DNA from: Mesostigma viride | Lineage: Eukaryota > Streptophyta > Mesostigmatophyceae > Mesostigmatales > Mesostigmataceae | Direction: 5' to 3' | DNA: 46,292 nt | Assembly (NCBI GenBank): GCA_009746045.1 | Contig: RPFO01000016.1 | Coordinates: forward strand, 1,041,895 to 1,088,186 | In this document: piece by piece, positions 9,601 through 18,727 of the stretch | Layout of the letters: each line of letters begins with the position of its first letter | How positions within the stretch are numbered: position 1 is the first letter of the stretch | Translations under genes and position numbers: made by a program | The notes under the pieces: model-generated | Database searches by the model: none | Told to the model about the DNA's origin: nothing | Seen by the model: only the letters and a program-made list of their open reading frames with translations

Positions 9601-12600
9601 TCCTTCACACCCGTCATCCATCGGGCGGGCTGATGGAGTGGGTCACGATAGCACACTGTAGGGTATAATTTTACTGCACAGATCCATGCCAGGATGCATG
9701 CGTTGACTCACCTTGCTCAAGTCCAGCACATCGTTGGGGATGAGCAGGAGCTTGTTGGTGGTGGCCTACGTCCCTCGCTGGGTCGCTATACCGTCCCTCG
9801 CTAGGTCGCTATGCCACGCTATCCACCGATTCTACTCCACACCACCAGCAGCAGACCATGACTCAGCTCACCTTGCTCAAGTCCAGCAAATCGTTGATGA
9901 TGAGCAACAGGTTGTTGGATGACCGCAGGATGGTGCGCACTTGGCTGTGCTGCTGGCGCGAGAGCCGCGACTCCTGGAGCATCTGGGCCATGCCCATGAT
10001 GCCTGCATACGTCCAAATGTAAGAAACACGCAACCATGCGCGCATTCATCAAGCAAGGCAAGGTGCCGCAGCCCAGCCCAGCATCCAATAACAACAGCCC
10101 AGCCCAGCATCAAATAACCGCAGCCCAGCGCAAAATCCAACATCCTCAGCCCAGCCCAGCATCCAACATCCTCAGCCCAGCCCAGCATCCAACAACCGCA
10201 GCCCAGCGCAACATCCAACATCCTCAGCCCAGCGCAGCATCCAACAACCTCAGCCCAGCCCAGCATCCAATAAAAACAGCCCCAGACCAGCATCCAACAA
10301 CAACAGCCCAACGCAGCATCAAATAACCGCAGCCCAACGCAACATCCAACATCCTCAGCCCAGCGCAACATCCAATAACCTCAGCTCAACGCAGCATCTG
10401 GGCCATGCCCATGATGCCCTGAACCGGAACGAGAGAAGCAGGACTGTAGAATGTAAAAACCACAAACCACATACATAGAACACAGCCCACATACATGCAC
10501 ATGCAGAGAGACACCCCTGCCATCCACAATTGCACACCACCGATGAACCATGTGCCTGAGCAGCCCCGTTTTATCCTATCTGTGACTGAGCAGCCCCGTT
10601 TTATCCTATCTGTGACTGAGCAGCCCCGTTTTATCCTATCTGTGACTGAGCAGCCCCGTTTTATCCTATCTGTGCCTGAGCAACCCCGTTTTATCCTATC
10701 TGTGCCTGAGCAGCCCCGTTTTATCCTATCTGTGCCTGATCAACCCCGTTTTATCCTATCTGATCAACCCCGTTTTATCCTATCTGATCAACCTTGTTTT
10801 ATCCTATCGAGCACAATCACACGCCCTTGTTTTATCCTATCGAGCACAATCACACGCCCTTGTTTTATCCTATCGAGCACAATCACACACCCTTGTTTTA
10901 TCCCATCGAGCACCATTACACACCCTTTGCTTCACACCCTTTGCCTCTAAATCAACCCTCCATGGCCTCAACCCTCCATGGCCCAGCGACAAAAGTCCAA
11001 CACCATGAATCCAGCGCCACGCACCATTGACAGGCGTCCTCACTTCATGGCTCAGCACCGCCAGGAACAGATTCACGTTCTGCTTCGTGGCCTCTGCCGC
11101 CAGTAACGCAGCCCCCCAGCTCTCCCGCGCCTCCTCCCACCCCAACAGCACGTCCGCCCACTGCGCCAGCAGAGTGACAGTTGGCAGCGTCCTGGGGGCA
11201 GGCCACGCTTCCCCTGCCGACCAGCCAGGCCTGCCCAGGTCGACACCCCCCCGGGAGGCGGTGTGGGCATACCCCCCAGCCGCTGGGTCCTTCAACAGAG
11301 ACATCAGCGCCGCGGACGATGACATCAGCGAGGCGCGCGACGGGAGCGGCTCGTGCGCCAGCTTGCGGGTGATCGTCTGGACGCGCAGCGGGACGTCGCC
11401 GGTCGCTGACGTCGGCGACGACGGCAGCGAGGACACCGGCGATGATGGCGACGAGAAGTAATCCCCCGCACGAATGACGTGGCCCATGGATCCTCCGACT
11501 GCGTGCGGTGAGGGACCCGCCCGAGAGTATGTTGCGGCGTTTCGGTCGTACGAGACCGGGGTCTGGTCGTACCCCGTGTCCCGCTCATGATGATGATGAT
11601 GGTGGTGATGGTGGTGGTGGTGGTGGTGATGGTGGCGGTGGTGAGGGAGCGCGCTGGGTAGCCGCGGGCTGTGATCCGATCGGGACCGATTTGGGTAGTC
11701 ATGGAGGGGCCAGTCAGCCGGGCTCCCCGCTATATCCGATTGTGGAAGGTGAGAGGTCGAGACGGCGGAGGGCGAGGCCGCGGGGGATGAGGACGGCCGC
11801 ATGTGGGAGTGGGGGGACGAGGACGCCGCGTGGGTGGCATGGGCGGATGCACGGGGGCTCACACAGTCCATCCAGGGACTCGAGGCGGATGCGTGGGTGA
11901 AGCAGAGGGCGCGCCGGCCGGGCCGTTTGCCGGTCTCGTCCGGTGCGGCCTGGTGGTGGGTGGTGGTGGTGGTGGTGGTGGTGGTGGTGGTGGTGGTGGT
12001 GGTGGTGGTGGTGGTGGTGGTGGTGGTGGTGGTGGTGGTGGTGGTGGTGGTGGTGGTGGTGGTGGTGGTGGTGGTGGTGGTGGTGGTGGTGGTGGTGGTG
12101 GTGGTGGTGGTGGTGGTGGTGGTGGTGGTGGTGGTGGTGGTGGTTGATGGTGGTGTTGGCGGTTGGTTTGTGGGGGGGGGGTCATGATTGGTGGTTAAGG
12201 AGGGGGAGTTAAGAGAGGGGGGGGGGGGAGAAGGGGTAGGGGGCGGGGGGGGGGAAGGGGGGGAAGGGCGGTAAGAATGGGGCCCGGGTAGGGTGGTGGG
12301 CGGGGCAAAGATCGCACGATATACGAGGGACGAGGGGAGCATGAGGAAGGAAGAGGGAAGGGGAAACAATTGTGTGGGTAGGAGGTTAACATTGCGTGGG
12401 ACGAGGAAAGGAGAGATGAAGGCACAGGGGGGGGAGGGGAGTGAAAGTGGGCATGAGGTGAAGAATTAGGAGTAATTGAGGAACGGCACAAAAATAAGTG
12501 GTGTAGTATATTGTAGTACTATATTGTATAGTATAAGTGTAGTAGTATATTGTATAGTATAAGTGTAGTAGTATATTGTATAGTATAAGTGTAGTAGTAT

Positions 12601-15600
12601 ATTGTATAGTTTAAGTGTAGTATAGTGTAGTAGTACATTGTATAGTATAAGTGTAGTAGTACATAGTAACAAATAATCATGATAATAATGAAGTTGAAGA
12701 TTGTAAGTAAATTTACAATCTCGCGCTGAGAGAAGAAGAATTGGGAGGGGAAAAGGGACCCACTTACTTTTGTCGGCCAGGATGGAAACAGGGCCAGCAA
12801 TTCACTCAAATGGCATAAACCCTTAGCCCCTACCCCCCCCCCCTTAAGACTTACGCACACTGGCTGCCCTAATCTCCTTAACACCCTAATCTCCTCACTA
12901 AGCATGCCCCTAATGCTATTTCTAACCCACCAGCACGTAATCTCCTAAACACCCTAATCTCCTCACTAAGCATGCCCCTAATGCTATTTCTGACCCACCA
13001 GCACGTAATCTCCTAAACACCCTAATCTCCTCACTAAGTATGCCCCTGATGCTATTTCTAACCCACCAGCACGTAATTTCCTAAACACCCTAATCTCCTC
13101 ACTAAGTATGCCCCTGATGCTATTTCTAACCCACCAGCACGTAATCTCCTAAACACCCTAATCTCCTCACTAAGCATGCCCCTAATGCTATTTCTAACCC
13201 ACCAGCACGTAATCTCCTAAACACCCTAATCTCCTCACTAAGTATGCCCCTAATGCTATTTCTAACCCACCAGCACGTAATCTCCTAAACACCCTAATCT
13301 CCTCACTAAGCATGCCCCTAATGCTATTTCTAACCCACCAGCACGATCAAGGGATTCCTTTTCAGATATTTCCCTAAGGAGTATCCCCCCCTACCATGTA
13401 ACCAGCTAACAAACATCCCCCTTCCCAACCCACCAGCACCATAAAGAGCGGAAGGTTGTTCCTCTCAAATGCATCCCCTACGCACTTTTTCATGAGACCA
13501 AACTCACCCTGTTTGCCATCCATCCAGTTTACCCATACCACCTCTATGTTTTCAGCATGTTTCAGCATGTTTTCAGCATGTTTTCAGCACGTTTTCAGCA
13601 TGTTTTCAGCATGTTTTCAGCATGCCCCACGCACCAGCACGATGCAGAGCGGAAGTTGCCTAGGGAAGGGCGTCGGGTATCCCTTTATCAGATACCCCCC
13701 CATGGAGCATCCTCCCCGAACACATACCCCGCTAACAAGCACCCTCCTTCCCAAACCACGAGCACGATCACGAGCGAGAGCTTGCCGAGGGAAAGTTGTC
13801 GGTTATATAGTCCAAGCAAACCCACGAGCAAGATGACGAGCGAGAGCTTGCCGAGGGAAAGTTGTCCGTTATATAGTCCAAGCAAACCCACCAGCACGAT
13901 GACGAGCGAGAGCTTGCCGAGGCGCGCCAGTATCACTCGCGTCGACGGGTCACTCAGCGCCGCCACCATGCCTGAGCGGGCAGGCACCGTGCGCACGCCA
14001 CGTGGCGCCCCGCACACGCCATCCAAGACCCCACTAGGCATCACACACCCATTCCCATTCCCCTTCCCATTCCCATTCCCATTCCCATTCCCACTCCCAT
14101 CCCCATTCCCATTCCCATTCCCCTTCCCCTTCCCCTTCCCATTCCCATCCCCATCCCCATTCCCATTCCCGCTTCCATTTCCATTTCCATGTCCAAACGC
14201 GGTCTTGTGCTGCATCCCGGACGCGCCCCCCCCCCGGGGGCCGCCCCCCCACTGGCAGCCGTCACCGTGACCCCCGCCCCCGCACTAACCGCGCCCGCCA
14301 TCACGGATAAATGCAAGGGTCCCCCGCCCGAGATGGACGACCGCGCATGCGACCGCCAGGTGCCATCGTCTAGCTGCCTCGACCGCACCTCGGCGTCAAA
14401 AATGGCCGAGAAGCACATTCCCCCGGGAGTGCTGCCGTTACCACTGCTGCCAGCCCCCCCGCTGCGACCACTATGGCTGTCCCTGCTGTCCCTGCTGCTG
14501 CTGCTGCTGGCTCCGACACAGGGATGCGATGCACCGCTGTTGCCGCCGATATTGCTGCGGTTGTTGCCACCCACGTCACCCCCCGCGCTGCCACCGGCGT
14601 TGCCGCTGCTGGCCGCAGGATGCGAAGCATTACCACCGCCGCCATGGCCGTTGGTACCGTTATTGCTGCCCCCTGCACCGTGGAGAAACACCTCAGGGAC
14701 GCGGCCCCTTGTGAACAATACCCTGGGTCGCCGCGCCCCCTCCACCCCCCCACGGAGGATGCTACCCCCCACCTTGCCCGCCCCCCCTCCCTCAATCTCC
14801 AGCACGAACCCGCACCCGGCACCCAGCACCTCCATGCCTTCCCCCAGAACACGGCCCACCCTCTCCTCCACGGTACCCGTGACGGGATGCAGAAGAGGGA
14901 GCAGACGGCCCGAAATAGCCTCGGCCGCCGCCGCCTGCGCGTCCCTGGGGTCCTCCCTGGCAACACCCCCATACTCCCTACCTCCACCCCTTTGCTGCTG
15001 GTGGTGGCCTTGGCCCGGCCCTCCCCGTGCCGTGCCAACGCCTCGCGGACGGCCCTCGCCCATATGGCTCGACCCCGCGTTCGTAGAACAGGCGTTCAGG
15101 GAACCAGTGTCAAATGGACCACCGCATCCTCGGTCGGCCCCTCCTCGGTGGTTGATAAAAGGGAGGAGGACGCTGCTCGCCAGCTCCGCAAACCGCTGGC
15201 AGAAGTACAGCTTGCGCTGCGCGTGCGCCAGGATGGTGGGCACGCCCCCCTCGCCCACGATCCTGGGACCCTGCGACTGGAACAGTAAACACATTAGCCC
15301 GTCCACGTCGTCGCCGCCCCCGCTGCTGTCCAGGGACAGGTCCGGCATGCTGCTCGCTGGCACGCCCACGTGGCAGCCCGCAACCCCGTGGTGGGGGCCG
15401 GGGCCGGAATGGGAACTGGGCGTCGTATGGGACCCTGTGCTCAGCGGGCTAAAATTGGCAGACGCGTGAGAACCAGAAATAGAGTGAGAACTGGGGAGAG
15501 AGTGGGCACCGGTGAAAGCATGGGAGCTGCCGCTGATGAGGCTACTGACGCCCAGCGGCCGTTCCTTCAGGCCCACGACGAGGATGGGTCCCCTGGCGTA

Positions 15601-16341
15601 GTCATCAGAGACGCCCAGCAGGGACATCAGCATATCCAGCTCTCCTTTCTTGCTGCTCCTGCCGGTGGACGTCACGCCCACGATTGAGTAGCCCTTGCAG
15701 GCCAGCTGGCTGCGCAGGATCGGCAGAGAGCTCAGCTTGATCGCGCGCCCCGGCGCGGCGTCCTCCGACATGACGCCCGGAGCGGACCATTGGTACCGCA
15801 GACCGGACGAAGCCTGCCGAGGGTCACGGGCGGATTCAAGCGGCGTCATCTCGCGCGTGTCGACGGCTTGGAAGATGATCGCGTCGGCAGAGACCTCCTG
15901 CGCTAGAATTTCGAGGCACGTCGAGAAGAACTTTGGTGGCTCGCTGCCCATGCATGCCATCATCCCGTCGGCCGATGTGTCCACCGCCGCATTCACGTCA
16001 TCAGGTCGGCAAGCGCCGTGCGGCGTCAGCTGCGGTGTGCCGTTCCGCCGAGCCGATACGCCACGGTCCTCCCTTTCACATCGCCTGCAATTACCGGCCC
16101 GAACGTCTTGCACCAAACCCACCGCCATCTTAAAAAGGGTCTCGGTTTCCCGCAGGAAATCTGCCGCAGGCTCGGCGGAAAAGTAAGTCTCCGACCGGGA
16201 CCCGACCACAGGAGAGGACACTCGGGGGGATGACCCGTCCTTCAGACGGGAAGGTCCCATACTTTCCGGGCAACTTTGCAAACAGCCACTTTTCGGCACC
16301 GCGGGAGCCATACGGATCAATCCTGCTGTCACAATCCGCAC
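3463..16341 (-). CDS. Hybrid sensor histidine kinase, about nine exons
   Basis: This is a phosphorelay sensor: an ATP-dependent histidine autokinase passing phosphate to its own receiver Asp. Exons on the minus strand, inferred from GT/AG sites and matching phases, are 16341-13892, 11949-11025, 10002-9872, 9287-9168, 8559-8473, 7793-7604, 6780-4745, 4500-4356 and 3674-3463. Domain order: N-terminal GAF-like region, HisKA with the SHEVRTPVN box, HATPase_c with N, G1 and G2 boxes, a degenerate receiver, then a canonical receiver ending at TGA 3463. All junctions from exon 2 onward keep frame and rebuild family motifs. No transmembrane or CHASE segment is evident, so a soluble location is possible but unproven. 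The start codon is uncertain: 16341 is only the 5'-most in-frame start in the open frame, the next in-frame ATG is ten codons on, and upstream exons may exist. The first exon has one frame break at a C10 run. The pseudo-receiver plus receiver tail resembles plant-type sensor kinases, but I do not assign an orthologue. Confidence 0.88.
4140..4310. repeat. Intronic short tandem repeat (about 24 bp)
   Basis: Degenerate units of the form CCTTGAACTATA..AGTATAGAAG recur about seven times in the intron between kinase exons 8 and 9. Confidence 0.7.
4356..4500 (-). CDS. Histidine kinase exon 8: receiver with phosphoacceptor Asp
   Basis: 145 nt encode KVARALLERAGCAVEVANNG and continue to CIFMDFHMPG. 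The Asp of FMDFHMPG (codon 4369-4371) is the predicted phosphorylation site. Acceptor TTTCAG|AAA, donor CCGG|GTATGG. Confidence 0.9.
4745..6780 (-). CDS. Histidine kinase exon 7: end of HATPase, degenerate receiver, start of receiver
   Basis: This 2,036-nt exon starts with LAICKELASLMGG, the end of HATPase_c. It continues into a receiver-like segment (GLSCLIIDTHTSRRDVVASF) that is then split by a Ser/Gly/His-rich insert of roughly 270 residues. It resumes near SVVIILHLTE with no acceptor Asp there. The end of the exon begins the true receiver with HVLVVEDDRTNQ, containing the acidic DD pair. The first receiver is probably non-catalytic. Donor CAG|GTGGGT, phase 0. Confidence 0.85.
6849..7058. 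repeat. Intronic 42-bp minisatellite
   Basis: Five near-identical 42-bp units (GAATGAATAAGGGTGGATAG...) lie in the intron between kinase exons 6 and 7. On the minus strand all units stay open, which gives a spurious repeat peptide upstream of exon 7. Confidence 0.92.
7604..7793 (-). CDS. Histidine kinase exon 6: G1, F and G2 boxes
   Basis: 190 nt encode FTLKGYVLVSL, DSGIGIATDMVPHLFQRYSQ (G1 and F boxes) and NFGGTGLG (G2), the ATP lid and binding motifs of HATPase_c. It joins in phase after ...NAVK of exon 5. The donor follows CTGG|GTACGG (phase 1). Confidence 0.92.
8473..8559 (-). CDS. Histidine kinase exon 5: N-box of HATPase_c
   Basis: 87 nt encode VSPTVPNFVLGDSCRLRQ then LFLNYLGNAVK. This is the N-box with its GD..RLRQ entry and the LxNxxxNAVK ATP-binding helix. 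Phase 0 on both sides: acceptor CGCAG|GTG, donor AAG|GTGGGT. Confidence 0.9.
8581..8766. repeat. Intronic 39-bp minisatellite
   Basis: About 4.7 units of 39 bp (GATAGCAGAAGTATGATAAA...) lie in the intron between kinase exons 4 and 5. Confidence 0.92.
8795..8818 (-). pseudogene. Copied acceptor region of kinase exon 5 inside its upstream intron
   Basis: This repeats the first bases of exon 5 together with the acceptor CAG (identical to 8544-8562 apart from the flanks), about 250 bp upstream of the real site. Confidence 0.65.
9168..9287 (-). CDS. Histidine kinase exon 4: HisKA-HATPase linker
   Basis: 120 nt (40 codons) encode MEAGKMSLESRPVALMETL and continue to KGVHIYCK. This completes the DLSKxEAGKM motif across the junction. 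Acceptor CCAG|ATG, donor AAG|GTGCGG, both phase 0. Confidence 0.88.
9709..9762 (-). pseudogene. Copied 3' end of kinase exon 3 with its donor site
   Basis: The minus strand reads KLLLIPNDVLDLSK followed by GTGAGT. This closely matches the exon-3 end (LLLIINDLLDLSK, 9872-9915) with a few substitutions, inside the downstream intron. No acceptor is evident, so it is a decoy or remnant. Confidence 0.75.
9872..10002 (-). CDS. Histidine kinase exon 3: rest of HisKA dimerisation helices
   Basis: 131 nt encode IMGMAQMLQESRLSRQQ and continue to LLLIINDLLDLSK, the second HisKA helix ending in the typical DLSK. The acceptor TGCAG|GC and donor AAG|GTGAGC are canonical. The phase 1 entry and phase 0 exit agree with both neighbours. 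Confidence 0.9.
10060..10400. repeat. Intronic CAGCCCAGC-ATCCAACA repeat
   Basis: Imperfect units of about 18-20 bp (CAGCCCAGCATCCAACAAC and variants) fill the intron between kinase exons 2 and 3. They run up to a 25-bp copy of the exon-3 start at 10398-10422. Confidence 0.85.
10553..10915. repeat. Two adjoining intronic minisatellites (30 bp and 33 bp)
   Basis: About seven 30-bp units (GAGCAGCCCCGTTTTATCCT...) pass through short 18-bp units into about four 33-bp units. The later units share the GTTTTATCCTATC core, so one array probably gave rise to the other. Confidence 0.9.
11025..11949 (-). CDS. Histidine kinase exon 2: His/Ser-rich linker and H-box
   Basis: The exon ends with NLFLAVLSHEVRTPVNG, the HisKA phosphoacceptor box. 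The His codon is at 11047-11049. Upstream is a low-complexity linker with a poly-His tract (about 11588-11643) and many Ser-Pro pairs. The proposed acceptor, CCACCAG|GCC at about 11950, sits directly after the huge (ACC)n repeat. It joins in phase 0 to the exon-1 donor, but this is the least certain junction. The donor G|GTGCGT at 11024 is phase 1 and matches the next exon. Confidence 0.8.
11953..12144. repeat. (GGT)n microsatellite, about 64 units
   Basis: An almost uninterrupted GGT/ACC trinucleotide lies immediately upstream, in transcript sense, of the proposed exon-2 acceptor. Frames across it give homopolymeric Val, Gly, Trp, Thr, Pro or His. These are not evidence of coding. Confidence 0.97.
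12500..12665. repeat. Intronic 26-bp AT-rich minisatellite
   Basis: About six units of GTAGTAGTATATTGTATAGT plus six bases, in the long intron between kinase exons 1 and 2. Confidence 0.88.
12874..13345. repeat. 68-bp minisatellite carrying a repeated donor-like site
   Basis: Seven 68-bp units lie between 12874 and 13345 (unit starts at 12937, 13005, 13073, 13141, 13209 and 13277 after a first partial unit). On the minus strand each contains GTGCTGGTGGGTTAG, the same sequence as the exon-1 donor (GTGCTG|GTGGGT at 13892). Confidence 0.92.
13420..13920 (-). repeat. Degenerate copies of the exon-1 end and donor
   Basis: Blocks ending in ATCGTGCT[GC]GTGGGT or a close variant occur near 13430, 13636, 13757, 13823 and 13890. 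The last three form a clear 66-bp tandem repeat (LGKLSLVIVLVGLLGLYN-like, 22 codons). The true exon end could be any of these; 13892 is the 5'-most. TTTTCAGCATG repeats fill 13552-13625. Confidence 0.75.
13892..16341 (-). CDS. Histidine kinase exon 1: GAF-like N-terminal region
   Basis: The open frame from 16341 holds two segments that look like GAF folds. One lies around FFSTCLEILAQEVSADAIIF (about 15950-15800). The other runs from AISGRLLPLLHPV to PLHLSVMAGAVSAGAGVTV (about 14925-14270). Ser/Gly/His-rich linkers separate them. Near 14230 the frame runs into Met-Gly repeats and stops at 14041. The frame that continues to the likely donor (CTG|GTGGGT, exon end 13892) is a different one, reading Asn-Gly repeats and then VMPSGVLDGVCGAPRGVR. 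The two frames meet at the ten-C run 14226-14235. The GAF assignment is tentative. Confidence 0.7.
14050..14190. repeat. GGGAAT / GGAAAT hexanucleotide tract in exon 1
   Basis: A hexamer array gives Gly-Asn, Met-Gly or Glu-Trp repeats depending on frame. It lies inside the kinase first exon just after the frame-breaking C10 run. The frame that leads to the donor reads Gly-Asn. Confidence 0.9.
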
Positions 16342-17029
16342 CGGAAATCAATGCTATGCCTAGCAAACGATACAGCCGTAACCTCTTCCATCTCCCAGAC
16401 AATTTCCTCTCGTTTCGGCCATACCTCGGGCCTATGATAACATGAGCGCAGTACTAACTTAATGAGCTGAATGTATACGATTTCTGCTGAATATTGCGCC
16501 AATAATTATGTGCCAGGGGCGCGGGACCACGTGCCCGCAGTTGTGCGTTCGTCACGACGCCGCGAAGTGACGGGTTGATGGCTATCTATTTTATCGGCTT
16601 GATTGTCAGAAAAGGACATCCGCAGTCCGCACTGAATCAGTCCAGATGGCGGCATCTCCCAAGTATAATTTGAAGGAGAGCGCGAAGAGGTACCAAATTC
16701 ATGGCTACCCTCGCTGTACCGGTTCAGTGATCACCCCGCTTCCAACACGTGTCCGTATCCCATTGATTAAGACTTTATCCTCATAAATCCAAGTTGAATA
16801 TGAATGTGTCAGAGATACGAGATCTCTCCGAGTTTTGCATCGACCAGAATTGGTGCCCTCGGGGGGCCCCGGGATTCTCTAAGATACTCTCTAGAGTCAA
16901 AGACCCCGGAATCAAATCCTATCAAATCCTACCGCTTTAAGGAGCATTGAGGGTACTTCCACATTCCGAGTGCGAGAATCAACAACAACAACAACAACTT
17001 CCACATTCCCTGTGCAGGTTCAGCTAGAT
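16342..17029. other. Upstream region of the histidine kinase; no gene seen
   Basis: This contains any 5' UTR and promoter of the minus-strand kinase, but no element can be named. A CCCCGGGATTCTCTAAGATAC stretch near 16867 and a partial inverse (CTAGAGTCAAAGACCCCGG) near 16889 form an imperfect inverted repeat. Confidence 0.4.
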
Positions 17030-17044
17030 ACCACGCCGGTCGTT

Positions 17045-17460
17045 GCGTCCTAACTGTACGGTACGGAAATTCGCCGTCGGGACACGGGGACAGGAGTTGT
17101 TTTTGTTGTTTTTGTTGACTCCTGGCGTCCTAATTGTACGGTACGGTAATTCACTACATATCGGGACACGGGGACAGGAGTTGTTGGTGTTGTTTTTGTT
17201 GATTCCTTGCGTCCTAATTGTACGGTACGGTGATTCACTACATATCGGGACACGGGGACAGGTGTTGTTCAGTTGTTGTCGATGATTCCTTGCCTCCGAA
17301 TTGCACGGTACGGTGATTCGCTTTCGGCCACTATAGATTCTCTGCTGCCCATGGGCGGCGTGGGACACAACATCAACAACAACGGTGATTCGCTACATGT
17401 TGGGACACGGGGACACCGGACAGGAGTTGTCGTTTTTGTTGTTGTTGTTGATTCCAACGC
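17045..17460. repeat. Tandem repeat of about 85 bp
   Basis: Units begin GCGTCCTAATTGTACGGTAC at 17045, 17124 and 17209, followed by a diverged copy near 17290. Each contains GGGACACGGGGACAGGAGTTG and a GTT-rich segment. The ORFs in both strands are by-products. Confidence 0.85.
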
Positions 17461-17904
17461 CGCAGATGTGCTGCTGAGATTTGATAACATTATTACATTA
17501 CATCGTCGGTCTTTACATGGATTAATATTATGAATATTAAAATAATATTTCCGGGGAAATCAGGGGGGCATGGGTATTATAATTTATTCCGGCGCGACGG
17601 TCCCGGGGCGAATCTTATGGCGCCGAAAAAATTCGCGGGAAGGTAGTCACTCTCATGTTGGGCCATGACCCTGGGCCGGCCGGGCTATGAAACGGAGGCA
17701 ACCGACCCCCGGACCGGCCCCACCGACCGACCACCGGCGGCCGGCCCCCCGGCCTGTCAGTCGAGCATTGACTATTGTCACAAAAGTTTGACCAGTGCCA
17801 TTTCAGTTTGTGTTGAAATTGTCGCGTTTGCGTGCCATTATATCCTAGACTATCACTTGGAAGACGGAGATATCCATAGCAATAGATAAGTCCATAGCAA
17901 TAGA

Positions 17905-18432
17905 GAACTTATGGGGCCGAGACGTGGACCCTCACCGCCGACCTGGCCCGCAAGCTGGACGGCGCGGTCACCAACATGCTGCGTTCCATTTTCAGAGTAG
18001 GATATGCTGCTCATGTCCGCAATGAGGATCTGTACCAGGGCATATGCCATATATCACCAGCACCATTAAGCAGCGGCGCCTCAGTGCAGCTAGTACTGTA
18101 GGGCACCTAGCTCGCACCAACCAGGTAGACACCTCACGTGGCCCCCCCGCAGGACTGCGCCGGCGACCAGCCGAGCTCGGCAGCCTGGCCGGCACCTCCT
18201 GACGTGGGCCGGGCCCCCTGATGTTACTGAGACGCCGCAAGGCCCGCACCTTCAAATTAAAGAACAGCTAGTAGAGGACATGGGGGGCCTCGGCCTCTCC
18301 GTGATTTGGAAGAAGATGATGGAAAAGGCCAAGTGGGCCCAGGTCATAGAGGACAACGAGCCCCACCCTGTGGGGAAGCGCCCGCGTGTGCAAACCCACG
18401 GGAGGCACGCCAGACAGCTAGTCCCCTACTAG
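17905..18432 (+). mobile_element. LINE ORF2 C-terminal remnant
   Basis: The plus strand matches the reverse-transcriptase C-terminus seen inverted at 1-670 (GAETWTLTADLARKLDGA, NVRNEDLYQGM). It continues beyond it to a C-terminal stretch GGLGLSVIWKKMMEKAKWAQ and ends with ARQLVPY and a TAG stop at 18432. Small indels break the frame in the first half, so it is a dead, 5'-truncated copy. A short CATC run at about 18545-18560 may be its tail. Confidence 0.8.
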
Positions 18433-18727
18433 GGCCACGTGATGCTGTCAAGATAGATGTTGTAGTTAGTTGCTGTTAGATAGATGTCGTAGGTAGGTAG
18501 CTGATCGATGTAGATAGCTTAGACCGGTAGGACTGTTTGCACCCACCCATCCATCCATCCATACAGTACGCAAGAAGAAGCCACGAGCCACGAGGTAGCC
18601 ATGGCTGACGGCGGAGCTCATAACTTTCACGTTTGAGCACCGAATTAAGCCGTGAATATCACAATCGACGCGTCTTTCTACGACGCACATGCTGATATAA
18701 TTTTCCGACGCTATTACGCAATATACG

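Noticed and set aside
11801-12369. Poly-Val, poly-Trp, poly-Thr, poly-Pro ORFs
   Set aside because: Pure (GGT)n translation; only the part downstream of the CAG at 11950 has kinase-linker character.
12874-13345. CRISPR array candidate
   Set aside because: The units are contiguous 68-bp tandem copies without unique spacers, in a eukaryotic intron.
14041-14190. Met-Gly repeat tail as the true C-terminus of a short protein
   Set aside because: The alternative frame leads to a good donor in phase with the HisKA exon, and the switch point is a C10 run.
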